DNA of 32,656 bases, from assembly GCA_903916595.1 (NCBI GenBank), contig CAIWXI010000021.1, positions 1 to 32,656 on the forward strand. Direction: 5' to 3'. Each line of letters starts with the position of its first letter. Position 1 is the first letter of the stretch. This DNA comes from an uncultured Bacteroidales bacterium. GTDB taxonomy: Bacteria; Bacteroidota; Bacteroidia; Bacteroidales; FEN-979. A program made the position numbers and the translations under genes. The notes below the pieces were generated by a model. It saw only the letters and a program-made list of their open reading frames with translations, had not been told where the DNA came from and searched no databases. This document shows positions 1 through 6,922 of this stretch, in pieces.

Positions 1-29
1 AGGTCGTTCAGAAGGTAGATCTCGTACAT
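1..29 (-). CDS. Start of a leftward gene, cut by the window edge
   Basis: Only nine codons are visible, beginning MYEIYLLND, so the product cannot be named. The reason to call it real is the good Bacteroidota-type promoter just upstream on the same strand (47-76). The gene would be divergent from the small lipoprotein gene at 163. No ribosome binding site is evident, which is common in this phylum. Confidence 0.4.
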
Positions 30-46
30 GAAATGATTTTACGCAT

Positions 47-76
47 CAAAATTACTTTTTGACAGGCTCAATTCAA
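47..76 (-). promoter_or_regulatory. Bacteroidota-type promoter for the leftward edge gene
   Basis: On the minus strand TAATTTTG (54-47) matches the TAnnTTTG -7 box of the Bacteroidota primary sigma factor. A TTG (76-74) lies 19 bases upstream, the usual -33 spacing. The expected transcript start is near 43, giving a leader of about 14 bases before the ATG at 29. Confidence 0.6.
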
Positions 77-102
77 TCTTTATAAAAAGAAAATGTTTAA
101 AA

Positions 103-135
103 GTTAATAAATGTTAAAATAACTTATTATCTTTG
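103..135 (+). promoter_or_regulatory. Promoter of the small lipoprotein gene
   Basis: TATCTTTG at 128-135 matches the TAnnTTTG -7 box. The -33 region has no TTG but shows GTTAA at 103-107. The same GTTAA sits at exactly the same distance (25 bases before the TA) in front of the murB -7 box. The expected start near 139 leaves about 24 bases before the ATG at 163. Confidence 0.6.
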
Positions 136-162
136 CATCCGAATTTAAAAATCAATAAACAA

Positions 163-435
163 ATGAGAAAACTTGCATTACTTTTAGTTATCGGTGCTGT
201 TGCGTTCGTAACATCATGCGGCCCCAGCGCAAAAGAAATCGAAGAAAAGAGAGTTGCTGACTCTACCAAGGTTGCTGATTCAATGGCACTGGTTCAGGCT
301 GCACAGCAGAAAATTGCTGATTCAATCGCTTTGGTTCAGGCAGCTCAGAAAAAAGTTGCTGATTCTGTTGCACATCAGGATTCACTGAAAAAAGGCCTGA
401 TCAAGAAAGCTAAAGCTCCTAAAAAAGCCAAATAG
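163..435 (+). CDS. Small repetitive lipoprotein
   Basis: This is a 90-residue secreted lipoprotein of unknown role. A positively charged start (MRK) and a hydrophobic stretch lead to a lipobox ending in VTSC with Cys19, so the mature protein should be lipid-anchored. The mature part is almost entirely a helical repeat of about 14 residues, of the type K-x-ADS-x-ALVQAAQ, seen two to three times, followed by a Lys-rich tail (KKAKAPKKAK). It resembles in style the short Ala/Lys-rich lipoproteins common in Bacteroidota, but I recognise no family. The ATG at 163 was chosen over the in-frame TTG at 133: that TTG is part of the -7 promoter box, and only the ATG gives a clean signal peptide. It is monocistronic, closed by the terminator at 456-490. 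Confidence 0.85.
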   Translation: MRKLALLLVIGAVAFVTSCGPSAKEIEEKRVADSTKVADSMALVQAAQQKIADSIALVQAAQKKVADSVAHQDSLKKGLIKKAKAPKKAK

Positions 436-455
436 TAATTTTTTGGTAACAACCT

Positions 456-490
456 AAAAAAGAGTCTGGTTTATCCGGACTCTTTTTTTT
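456..490. terminator. Two-way intrinsic terminator
   Basis: AAAAAAGAGTC-TGG and CCG-GACTCTTTTTT pair into a stem with a five-base loop (TTTAT) and one G-U pair. A run of T follows on the plus strand and a run of A precedes it, so it can end both the small lipoprotein transcript from the left and the yceI operon from the right. The yceI stop codon (490-492) touches the T run. Confidence 0.9.
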
Positions 491-1053
491 TACCTGGAAG
501 TCTGGTTGAATAAATCAAGGTTTGCGTCGATGGAGGTCTCGACCGATTTTGAAATATTATTAGCTACTGCAGCGGGAATTTTAATGCCATAGTCAGACAG
601 CAGGATACTAAACTTCGCTTTCACGGCAATTTTTCCCTGTTTCACTTCAAAGCTGCCTTTTTGACTGATTTGCTGTGTAACGCCATGAATAGTAAGTTTG
701 CCTTCCACAACCACATCATATACTCCGTCTTTACCAATGTTGACATCTTTGATGTTAATTACTTTGCCCATGAATGTGGCATTGGGGAATTTATCAGATT
801 CAACATAATTTTCGTTGAAATGTTCCTGCATCAGGGCTTTTTCAAATTCGAAGGATTTCAATAAAACTTTAAACACAAAATCACCAGTGGCAACGTCAAG
901 CGCTGCATTAACCTGGCGGTTATGGGCTTCGATCTTTTCCAGTGGACTTTCTGAGAAGAATTTTATATGGCCTGTTTTTGTGATAAATTTCTGGGCACTT
1001 ACTGTGAATGAGAGAAACAGCATGCAGCCAATCAAAATAATAAGTTTTTTCAT
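490..1053 (-). CDS. YceI family periplasmic protein
   Basis: At 187 residues this has the normal length for YceI proteins, lipocalin-like beta barrels that bind isoprenoid or other amphiphilic molecules in the periplasm. A signal peptide ending near VSA-Q (residues 1-20) is followed by the family pattern: a start with GHIKFFSESPLE, a central FPNATFMGKV segment, GKLTIHGVTQ, and a C-terminal FSILLSDYGIKIP. The ligand cannot be told from sequence. It is the last gene of the leftward operon beginning at 3577, 15 bases after the OB-fold gene. The company of haem-type lipoproteins suggests, but does not show, a quinone or electron-transfer link. Confidence 0.9.
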   Translation of the reverse strand: MKKLIILIGCMLFLSFTVSAQKFITKTGHIKFFSESPLEKIEAHNRQVNAALDVATGDFVFKVLLKSFEFEKALMQEHFNENYVESDKFPNATFMGKVINIKDVNIGKDGVYDVVVEGKLTIHGVTQQISQKGSFEVKQGKIAVKAKFSILLSDYGIKIPAAVANNISKSVETSIDANLDLFNQTSR

Positions 1054-1068
1054 CTGTATTTGATTTGA

Positions 1069-1506
1069 TTATTTTTTTACAATTGAACATTTATCCAGAA
1101 CTACATCGGTGTCGTTAAAACCGGTGCAGAATCCCTTGAGATTTACCTCTGAACCGGGTTGAAGCTTTCTTACCTGATCCCCATAACCGGGCAGCATAGT
1201 GCATCGCAGTCCCTCATCACCAAACATTCCGTTGTTGAAAACAAAAACACAGACGGTAAGGGAATCGGATGTCTCGGTTTTGGTAAGCTTTCCGGTTACT
1301 GCAATAACCTTGCCGTTGTATTTGTTCCCGGCTTCGGCTTTATTTGTAACATATGTCTTGTAAAAATCTTCAGCAGTAAGGGTATAGGCTGCATCCATTT
1401 TTTCAAAATCGGGATGGGGCTTGTTATAGACGAAGAAATATACAAGGATGGCCGCGATAATACCGGTAAGGAACAGCCCTGAAACGATCTTAATCCAGGT
1501 TTTCAT
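1069..1506 (-). CDS. Membrane-anchored OB-fold (tRNA_anti-like) protein
   Basis: A 145-residue protein with one N-terminal membrane segment (about residues 6-27) and a soluble domain that looks like the tRNA_anti-like OB fold. The pattern includes YNGKVIAVTGKL (about residues 63-74), a beta-rich middle, and a GFCTGFNDTDVVLDKC tail in which paired cysteines flank the last strands. Proteins of this family in Bacteroidota are mostly uncharacterised and the name does not imply tRNA binding. It lies between the DUF5777 barrel and yceI on the same strand. The family call rests on the recognised pattern, not on a search. Confidence 0.7.
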   Translation of the reverse strand: MKTWIKIVSGLFLTGIIAAILVYFFVYNKPHPDFEKMDAAYTLTAEDFYKTYVTNKAEAGNKYNGKVIAVTGKLTKTETSDSLTVCVFVFNNGMFGDEGLRCTMLPGYGDQVRKLQPGSEVNLKGFCTGFNDTDVVLDKCSIVKK

Positions 1507-1569
1507 TAGTTTAATGTTATTGGTTATTAGGTTTGTGATTGCCGTTTGCCAGAAAAAAGAGTTTGTAAA

Positions 1570-2481
1570 TTATTCCGTTTTTCTGAATTGCTTTGGCTTG
1601 ACAATAGTAAATATTCTTGAGATATTGAATCCCAGGAAGATGTTGCCGTTAAACCAGGTGCCCGTGGTTTGTGTGATAATGGTTTCGAGGTTTTCACCCA
1701 TCGCATTCGTAAGGAATATCTGGAATACATGGCCTCCGGTTTCAATGTCAATTCCTGCGGAAAACGAACTATACGCCGGTGTCGATTTGATCTGGTTCGG
1801 GAAGAGGTAATAATATTCGGCATTAATAGAAACCCTTTGCGTGATCTTAAAACGCCCCCCGGCGCCTAAAGCAAAAATATTATTATGGTCATCGGGAGTA
1901 GCTACAAGATTGACATGAACATAAGTGGGAGCAAGCTGAAACGAAAATCGTTCACCGAATTTACGGGCAATAATAAGCTGCGACGCATAGGATATTCTTG
2001 AGGTAAAATAATTTTTTCGCGATGGATCCGACCATTTAGTGGTGTAAATAGCTGTGCTTCCAAAAATAGTTAAAGTCAGAGGCATCCGTCTTGCCCCTTT
2101 GCTCTGACGGAGGGCCTTGATCTTGAGAAATCCGTCCCAGGTATTCTGCAGCGTATTTAATCCAACTCCAAACCCCAGCCAGTCAGTAACGCCATACTCA
2201 AGTCCAAGGCGGATTGTGGCTTGCTTTAAACCGAAAAGGTTCTCGTAGCCAGTATTCAGAGCCCCGAAATGATGGGTGATCAGAAACAGCATGTTACCCG
2301 TGGGAGGATTCTCAGATGACTCCCCAACCACCACTTTTGTTGTCTTAAAAGTGGCTGTTGTGTAATCGATTGCAGGCTTGTCCTGCTTGTTCAAAAGATT
2401 CATCATGTCTTCCTGGGCATTGGCCGTGCCTGTGAATAGTGCCAGGAAAATGAAAATGGTACTGTATAAGAGGTTCTTCAT
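1570..2481 (-). CDS. DUF5777-type outer membrane beta-barrel
   Basis: This 303-residue protein has a signal peptide (cleavage near ANA-QED, residue 22) and a body of alternating hydrophobic strands with many Tyr, Phe and Gly, as in outer membrane barrels. Features such as the NMLFLITHHFGALN segment, GLEYGVTDWLGFGVG and a C-terminal strand region match my memory of the DUF5777 barrel family of Bacteroidota. Function is unknown. It directly follows the haem-type lipoprotein gene (10 bases), which suggests that barrel and surface or periplasmic lipoproteins act together. Confidence 0.7.
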   Translation of the reverse strand: MKNLLYSTIFIFLALFTGTANAQEDMMNLLNKQDKPAIDYTTATFKTTKVVVGESSENPPTGNMLFLITHHFGALNTGYENLFGLKQATIRLGLEYGVTDWLGFGVGLNTLQNTWDGFLKIKALRQSKGARRMPLTLTIFGSTAIYTTKWSDPSRKNYFTSRISYASQLIIARKFGERFSFQLAPTYVHVNLVATPDDHNNIFALGAGGRFKITQRVSINAEYYYLFPNQIKSTPAYSSFSAGIDIETGGHVFQIFLTNAMGENLETIITQTTGTWFNGNIFLGFNISRIFTIVKPKQFRKTE

Positions 2482-2491
2482 AGCTGTACTT

Positions 2492-2869
2492 TTAATTGTT
2501 GGGAGCTCCCTGATTGATCCATTTCTTTATTTTGGCCAGGTCACAGGGCGATAATTTGCGGCCTCCCTTTGGCATCGGACTAAACCCTTCATCCCAATTT
2601 ACACCACCCCAGAGCATCCCATTCAGTGCCAGGGTGCTCAGGTCGGGATAATTGTCGGTAATAAAACCGCTGGATGCAATCGCAGCCGAATGACATACAT
2701 TGCAGTCAGCTGCCATGATTGGCGCAATAGACTTGGAATATGTAACATTGGAACTATCGCATTCGGTCCCGGCGAAGGGGTATAGGTCATACTCATTGTC
2801 ATTATAGCATGCAGGGAATAATAATAGTAAAGATGCCAAAATGAAAATACCATTTACAATTTTTTTCAT
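2492..2869 (-). CDS. Small c-type cytochrome-like lipoprotein
   Basis: A 125-residue exported lipoprotein with a lipobox ending FPAC (Cys21). It carries one haem-attachment motif, CNVCH, in a SIAPIMAADCNVCH context typical of single-haem cytochrome c domains found with Planctomycete-type cytochromes. The tail GFSPMPKGG...LSPCD...KKWINQGAP supplies a methionine that could be the distal haem ligand. The same tail ends the next gene upstream, so the two are paralogues. Electron-transfer function is inferred from the motif; the partner is unknown. It lies 21 bases downstream of the 2891-3577 gene. Confidence 0.8.
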   Translation of the reverse strand: MKKIVNGIFILASLLLLFPACYNDNEYDLYPFAGTECDSSNVTYSKSIAPIMAADCNVCHSAAIASSGFITDNYPDLSTLALNGMLWGGVNWDEGFSPMPKGGRKLSPCDLAKIKKWINQGAPNN

Positions 2870-2890
2870 CTGTTTTTGTTTTCTTTTTTA

Positions 2891-3577
2891 TTATGGTTTA
2901 CCAATGTTTATCCATTTCTGAAACAAGTCAATATCGCAGGGCGAAAGCGACTCGCCTCCTTTCGGCATAGGATAAAACCCTGCATCATGCCGCAGTGAGC
3001 CCATCAGCCTGTTGCTGTTTGCACATGCAACAACCTGCTCATAAGTCTCCAGGCTTATGCCGTTGGCTGGTTTGGAACCACCGTGACAGCCAACGCACCA
3101 GGCCTGTGTGATAGGGTATATGGTTGTGGTGTAAGTTACATTCGCTGAATCACATCCGGCCGAATCGCATTTGTTATTGTATGCTCCCTGTTTGATCCAC
3201 CAGTAAATAATGCTTTTCTGCTCCATGTTAAACGGAGAATTAATTGGCATCCTTTTCTCGGGATTGCTGAAAAGCACAGTATACAGTTTACTGCTTTGGG
3301 GATCAAAAGGAACTACAAGCTTCAAAATACCAGAATAATTGTCGAGCACATAATTTTTTTTATGCGATGCGTCATCATGGCATCCTGTCTTGGCGCAGCC
3401 CGAGAGAATCACGGGCAGTACGAAATTCTGGAAATAAATTGTGTCGTGGGAGCAAAGGAAAGTCGGGCCCGGCTGGTGAGGCATCGGAGGTGCGACGGTA
3501 AGGTCAGCGCTGTGATGGCACGACGTCGCCACCAAGATCATGATGATTGACAATGCTTCAAGCAGTGATATTTTCAT
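2891..3577 (-). CDS. Two-domain cytochrome c-like lipoprotein
   Basis: This 228-residue lipoprotein (lipobox ATSC, Cys20) holds two related domains. The second (from about residue 140) has a standard CVGCH motif and the GFYPMPKGG...LSPCD...KWIN tail shared with the downstream gene. The first has CAKTGCH, a longer CxxxxCH spacing, in a VILSGCAKTGCHDD context. Some Bacteroidota and Planctomycete cytochrome-like domains carry such spaced motifs; whether they hold haem here is not certain. It is the first gene of the leftward operon 3577-490, with a clear promoter at 3655-3684. Confidence 0.8.
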   Translation of the reverse strand: MKISLLEALSIIMILVATSCHHSADLTVAPPMPHQPGPTFLCSHDTIYFQNFVLPVILSGCAKTGCHDDASHKKNYVLDNYSGILKLVVPFDPQSSKLYTVLFSNPEKRMPINSPFNMEQKSIIYWWIKQGAYNNKCDSAGCDSANVTYTTTIYPITQAWCVGCHGGSKPANGISLETYEQVVACANSNRLMGSLRHDAGFYPMPKGGESLSPCDIDLFQKWINIGKP

Positions 3578-3654
3578 TCTGTTCAGAATTAAATTAATAG
3601 ATATTCAGAGGTGAGAAAAGTCTCTATATTTTCAAGTCTTTTGGGAAAAGCTGG

Positions 3655-3684
3655 CAAATTTAAAAACATTTTTCCTTTATTCAA
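3655..3684 (-). promoter_or_regulatory. Promoter of the cytochrome-like/YceI operon
   Basis: On the minus strand a TTG (3684-3682) is followed after exactly 19 bases by TAAATTTG (3662-3655), a full match to the Bacteroidota -33/-7 layout. The expected start is near 3651, leaving a leader of roughly 74 bases before the ATG at 3577. The rest of the 3578-3807 gap is AT-rich and shows no further feature. Confidence 0.75.
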
Positions 3685-3807
3685 TAAAATCATATTTAAT
3701 AATATAAAGGATTCTTGGTTTTAGAGAAAGATGCCATGAAGTTTGCCGGGTAATAAGCTTTTTATTACTACATTGCACGATGATTTCAGTTTGAAACACT
3801 GTGTTAG

Positions 3808-4845
3808 ATGAAAAGATTATTTTTTGCATGGTTTTGCATTATGCTGATCACTGTTGTTTTTTTGTCATCATGTCTTAAGGTGGCTGATCCGAATCCCCAG
3901 CATATTCTCAGGATAGGGTTGGTAAGTGGAATCGGTGGCTTCTCCGATGCAGGATTTAACCAGAATATTCTTTCTGGTTTTAAGCTTGCGGCCATTGATT
4001 TTCCGATGTATTGTCAGGCCCGCGAAAGTATGTCGGCAGAAGATATTACCTCGAACATCAACTATTTTATTGCAAATAGTTTTGAAATGATCATCACAGT
4101 CGGCTTCGATGCTTCGCAGGCAACGATCACTGCTGCCGGTTCCCATCAGGGGACTAGTTTTGTGATCATTGATTATACGATGGCCTCACCTCCTTCCAAT
4201 TTGTTATGTGCCTCCTTTGATGTTGATCAGAGTTCTTTTCCCTGCGGTTTTCTTGCAGCCTGGTGGGCTCTGAAACAGAACCAGACAGACGCACGTGTAG
4301 GCTTTGTGGCCGGACCGGAAATCCCAAATATTCGTCAGTTTTCGGTGAGTTATACTCATGGAGTATCGTATTTTAATTCCCTATACAAGAAAAATGTTCA
4401 GGTTATGGGCTATTTTGCAAATTCTTTCAACGATTCCTTGCAGGGTGTAAGGCTGGCCGATAGCTTGCTGAAAAATAATGCCCATACTATTTTTGCCTTT
4501 GCCGGGAAAACGGGTAACGGGGCTCTGTACAAAATAAAGCAAGCCGGGAAATGGGCTATCGGCGTGGATGCGGACCAATATTATTCAATCCCCGAAGTAA
4601 GTGGGATTCTGCTCACTTCTTGCATGAAAGGGTTAAGCAGCTTTACATACGACATTCTCAGGAACTATTATTACAATAAGTTCGCCGGGGGAACTGTCAT
4701 ATATGGAACCCTTAGCAACGGAGGCGTAGGCATGGCGCCATTTCATAATTATGATCTCCAGATCCCCGACAGCGTAAGGCAGGCCATCAGCACTATCGAA
4801 ACTGGGATTAAAAACGGGACCATTAGCACGGGATGGCCAGAATAA
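3808..4845 (+). CDS. BMP-family (nucleoside-type) substrate-binding lipoprotein
   Basis: This 345-residue lipoprotein has a signal peptide and a lipobox ending LSSC (Cys22). The body follows the basic membrane protein (BMP/Med) periplasmic binding family: a start with GLVSGIGGFSDAGFNQN, then IITVGFDASQ, and VGFVAGPEIPNIRQFSVSYTHG near the middle. It ends with GVDADQYYSIP and ILLTSCMKG, matching the segments that close the ligand cleft. BMP proteins usually bind nucleosides and feed ABC permeases. No permease or ATPase gene is nearby, so the partner is elsewhere or the protein acts as a sensor. Its end overlaps the longest possible reading frame of the next gene by 13 bases. Confidence 0.88.
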   Translation: MKRLFFAWFCIMLITVVFLSSCLKVADPNPQHILRIGLVSGIGGFSDAGFNQNILSGFKLAAIDFPMYCQARESMSAEDITSNINYFIANSFEMIITVGFDASQATITAAGSHQGTSFVIIDYTMASPPSNLLCASFDVDQSSFPCGFLAAWWALKQNQTDARVGFVAGPEIPNIRQFSVSYTHGVSYFNSLYKKNVQVMGYFANSFNDSLQGVRLADSLLKNNAHTIFAFAGKTGNGALYKIKQAGKWAIGVDADQYYSIPEVSGILLTSCMKGLSSFTYDILRNYYYNKFAGGTVIYGTLSNGGVGMAPFHNYDLQIPDSVRQAISTIETGIKNGTISTGWPE

Positions 4846-4874
4846 ACGGCTCGGGGCCACAAGGTGCAGTTAGT

Positions 4875-6887
4875 ATGAAGTCGTACGGCAGACAAAATAA
4901 AACCGAAAATTCAAACCAGGAGAAATTTAAATTCCTCACCGAGCAATTCGGCGAGGCAAAGATCCTGAGATACCAGGTACCGGGTTTCGACAGCCTAAGC
5001 CTGAAACAGAAAAAATTGATTTATTTCCTTAGCCAGGCGGCACTTTGTGGAAGAGATATCACCTACGACCAGCACTGTAAATACAATTTGCTTATTCGAA
5101 AAACCTGCGAAACCATTTATGAAGGTTTTAAAGGAGATCGCTCATCCGCAGATTTCAATAATTTTACCTTGTATCTCAAGGAGCTTTGGTTTAATAACGG
5201 GCTCCACCATCATTATTCAACTGATAAGACCCAGCCTGAGTTCTCAAAGGATTTCTTCATCTCGGCTGTGAAAGCGACCGGCGCTGAAACCCTGCCGCTT
5301 GAAAAAGGTCAGACCATTGAACAGTTTACCGATGTGGTTGCAAAAATTATCTTCGACACTTCAGTAGCCCCCAAACGTCTGTCACTGGACCCTTCGAAAG
5401 ACCTTGTGCTTGCTTCGGCATGCAACTTTTACGAGGGTGTGAACCAGAAGGAAGCGGAAGATTTTTACATAAAGCTTAAGGAGGCTGATAAGGAAGCAAA
5501 AAAAGATACGAGGATCTCGTATGGACTTAATTCAAAGCTGCTTAAGGAAAACGGGAGAGTTAAGGAATTGCAGTATATGGTAGGCGGACTGTATTCACCC
5601 GCTATCGAAAAGATAGTTTATTGGCTCAATCAGGCTGTCGATGTAACAGAAACTCCCGAACAGAAGGCTTCGCTGGGGAAGCTGATAGAATACTACAACA
5701 CAGGAAGCCTTGTTGCATGGGATGAATATAATGTTCTTTGGGTTAACGACCTGGATGCACTCGTGGATTTCGTGAACGGCTTTATCGAATCCTATGGAGA
5801 TCCCATGGCTATGAAAGCAACATGGGAATCGGTTGTGAATTTCAAAGACATCGAGGCTACCAAGCGTACTAAAATTATCAGCGACAATGCCCTTTGCTTT
5901 GAGACCAACTCGCCTACTGATCCGCAGTATAAAAAGAAAGAAGTGAAAGGTGTAACTGCCAAGGTCATCACGATGGCCCAGCTTGGAGGAGAATGCGACC
6001 CCACAACGCCGATTGGCATCAACCTGCCGAATGCGAACTGGATACGTTCTGAACACGGATCGAAGTCGGTGACCATCGACAACATTACTTTTGCATATGA
6101 CCAGGCAGCCTTAGGCAATGGTTTTATTGAAGAATTTGCGGCTTCGCCGGATGAGATCGCCCGGATAAAGGAATTTGGGTATGCCGCATCAAGTCTTACC
6201 ACCGATATGCACGAATGTCTGGGACATGCTTCGGGACAGCTCAAACCAGGTGTAACTAACGATATGCTTAAAAACTACCATGCAACGATAGAAGAGTCAC
6301 GTGCCGATCTGTTTGCTTTATATTATATTCTGGACCCGAAAATGGAGGAACTTGGACTACTGAAATCGATGAAAGCAGGGGAAGCCGAATACGACTCCTT
6401 TATGCGGAATGGCTTGATGACCCAGCTGGTGCGTGTCAAGCCCGGCAAGGATCTGGCGGAGTCGCATATGCGCGACCGTTCGCTGATTGCCCATTGGGTA
6501 TATGAAAAAGGAAAGGATAAAAAAATTGTTGAAAAATTTACCCGCGACGATAAAACATATTTCAGAATTAACGACTATAAGGGCCTGCGTACTTTGTTTG
6601 GCGAACTGCTCAGGGAGATTCAGAGGATAACTTCCGAAGGGGATTATGAAGCTGCAAAAGAACTCGTCGAGATTTATGCTGTTAAGGTTGACCAGGAACT
6701 GCACAAGGAGGTGCTGGAGCGCTTTAAGAAGCTGAACATAGCCCCTTATTCAGGGTTTCTCAACCCGGCTTATGAGCTGGTGATGAAAGGCAATACGATT
6801 GAAAATGTTGTTATTTCCTATCCCGATGACTTTGTAACACAGATGATGCTGTATTCGAAGAATTTTTCGTTTTTACCAATTCGTTAG
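4875..6887 (+). CDS. Dipeptidyl peptidase III (M49 metallopeptidase)
   Basis: A zinc aminopeptidase that removes dipeptides from the N-terminus of short peptides. The signature motif is HECLGH (from nucleotide 6210), the HEXXGH form with a cysteine that I recall from Bacteroides DPP III. It is followed about 27 residues later by EESRAD (from 6291), which supplies the third zinc ligand. Length, about 670 residues, fits the family. The frame is open from an ATG at 4833, but that start overlaps the BMP gene and adds 14 residues of low-complexity look; the ATG at 4875 is preferred. Neither start has a Shine-Dalgarno sequence. No signal peptide is seen with either start, so it is probably cytoplasmic. 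The stop codon is followed at once by a heptamer repeat. Confidence 0.92.
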   Translation: MKSYGRQNKTENSNQEKFKFLTEQFGEAKILRYQVPGFDSLSLKQKKLIYFLSQAALCGRDITYDQHCKYNLLIRKTCETIYEGFKGDRSSADFNNFTLYLKELWFNNGLHHHYSTDKTQPEFSKDFFISAVKATGAETLPLEKGQTIEQFTDVVAKIIFDTSVAPKRLSLDPSKDLVLASACNFYEGVNQKEAEDFYIKLKEADKEAKKDTRISYGLNSKLLKENGRVKELQYMVGGLYSPAIEKIVYWLNQAVDVTETPEQKASLGKLIEYYNTGSLVAWDEYNVLWVNDLDALVDFVNGFIESYGDPMAMKATWESVVNFKDIEATKRTKIISDNALCFETNSPTDPQYKKKEVKGVTAKVITMAQLGGECDPTTPIGINLPNANWIRSEHGSKSVTIDNITFAYDQAALGNGFIEEFAASPDEIARIKEFGYAASSLTTDMHECLGHASGQLKPGVTNDMLKNYHATIEESRADLFALYYILDPKMEELGLLKSMKAGEAEYDSFMRNGLMTQLVRVKPGKDLAESHMRDRSLIAHWVYEKGKDKKIVEKFTRDDKTYFRINDYKGLRTLFGELLREIQRITSEGDYEAAKELVEIYAVKVDQELHKEVLERFKKLNIAPYSGFLNPAYELVMKGNTIENVVISYPDDFVTQMMLYSKNFSFLPIR

Positions 6888-6922
6888 AGATAACAGATAA
6901 CAGATAACAGATAACAGATGAT
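6888..6922 (+). repeat. Heptamer array AGATAAC x4 plus AGATGAT
   Basis: Four perfect AGATAAC units (6888-6915) begin at the base after the DPP III stop codon. They run into a fifth, variant unit AGATGAT (6916-6922), and this variant contains the ATG start codon (6918) of the M23 gene. In CAGATNN phase it belongs to the same family as the arrays at 10197, 10544 and 21707. Confidence 0.9.

Noticed and set aside
133-162. TTG at 133 as start of the small lipoprotein
   Set aside because: The TTG is part of the -7 promoter box, and starting there would bury the signal peptide behind ten polar residues.
3296-3550. Plus-strand open frame rich in Arg and His
   Set aside because: It lies wholly within the cytochrome-like gene on the other strand, with no domain or start signal.
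4833-4874. ATG at 4833 as the DPP III start
   Set aside because: It overlaps the BMP gene and adds 14 residues without family character; ATG 4875 is simpler, though the longer form cannot be excluded.
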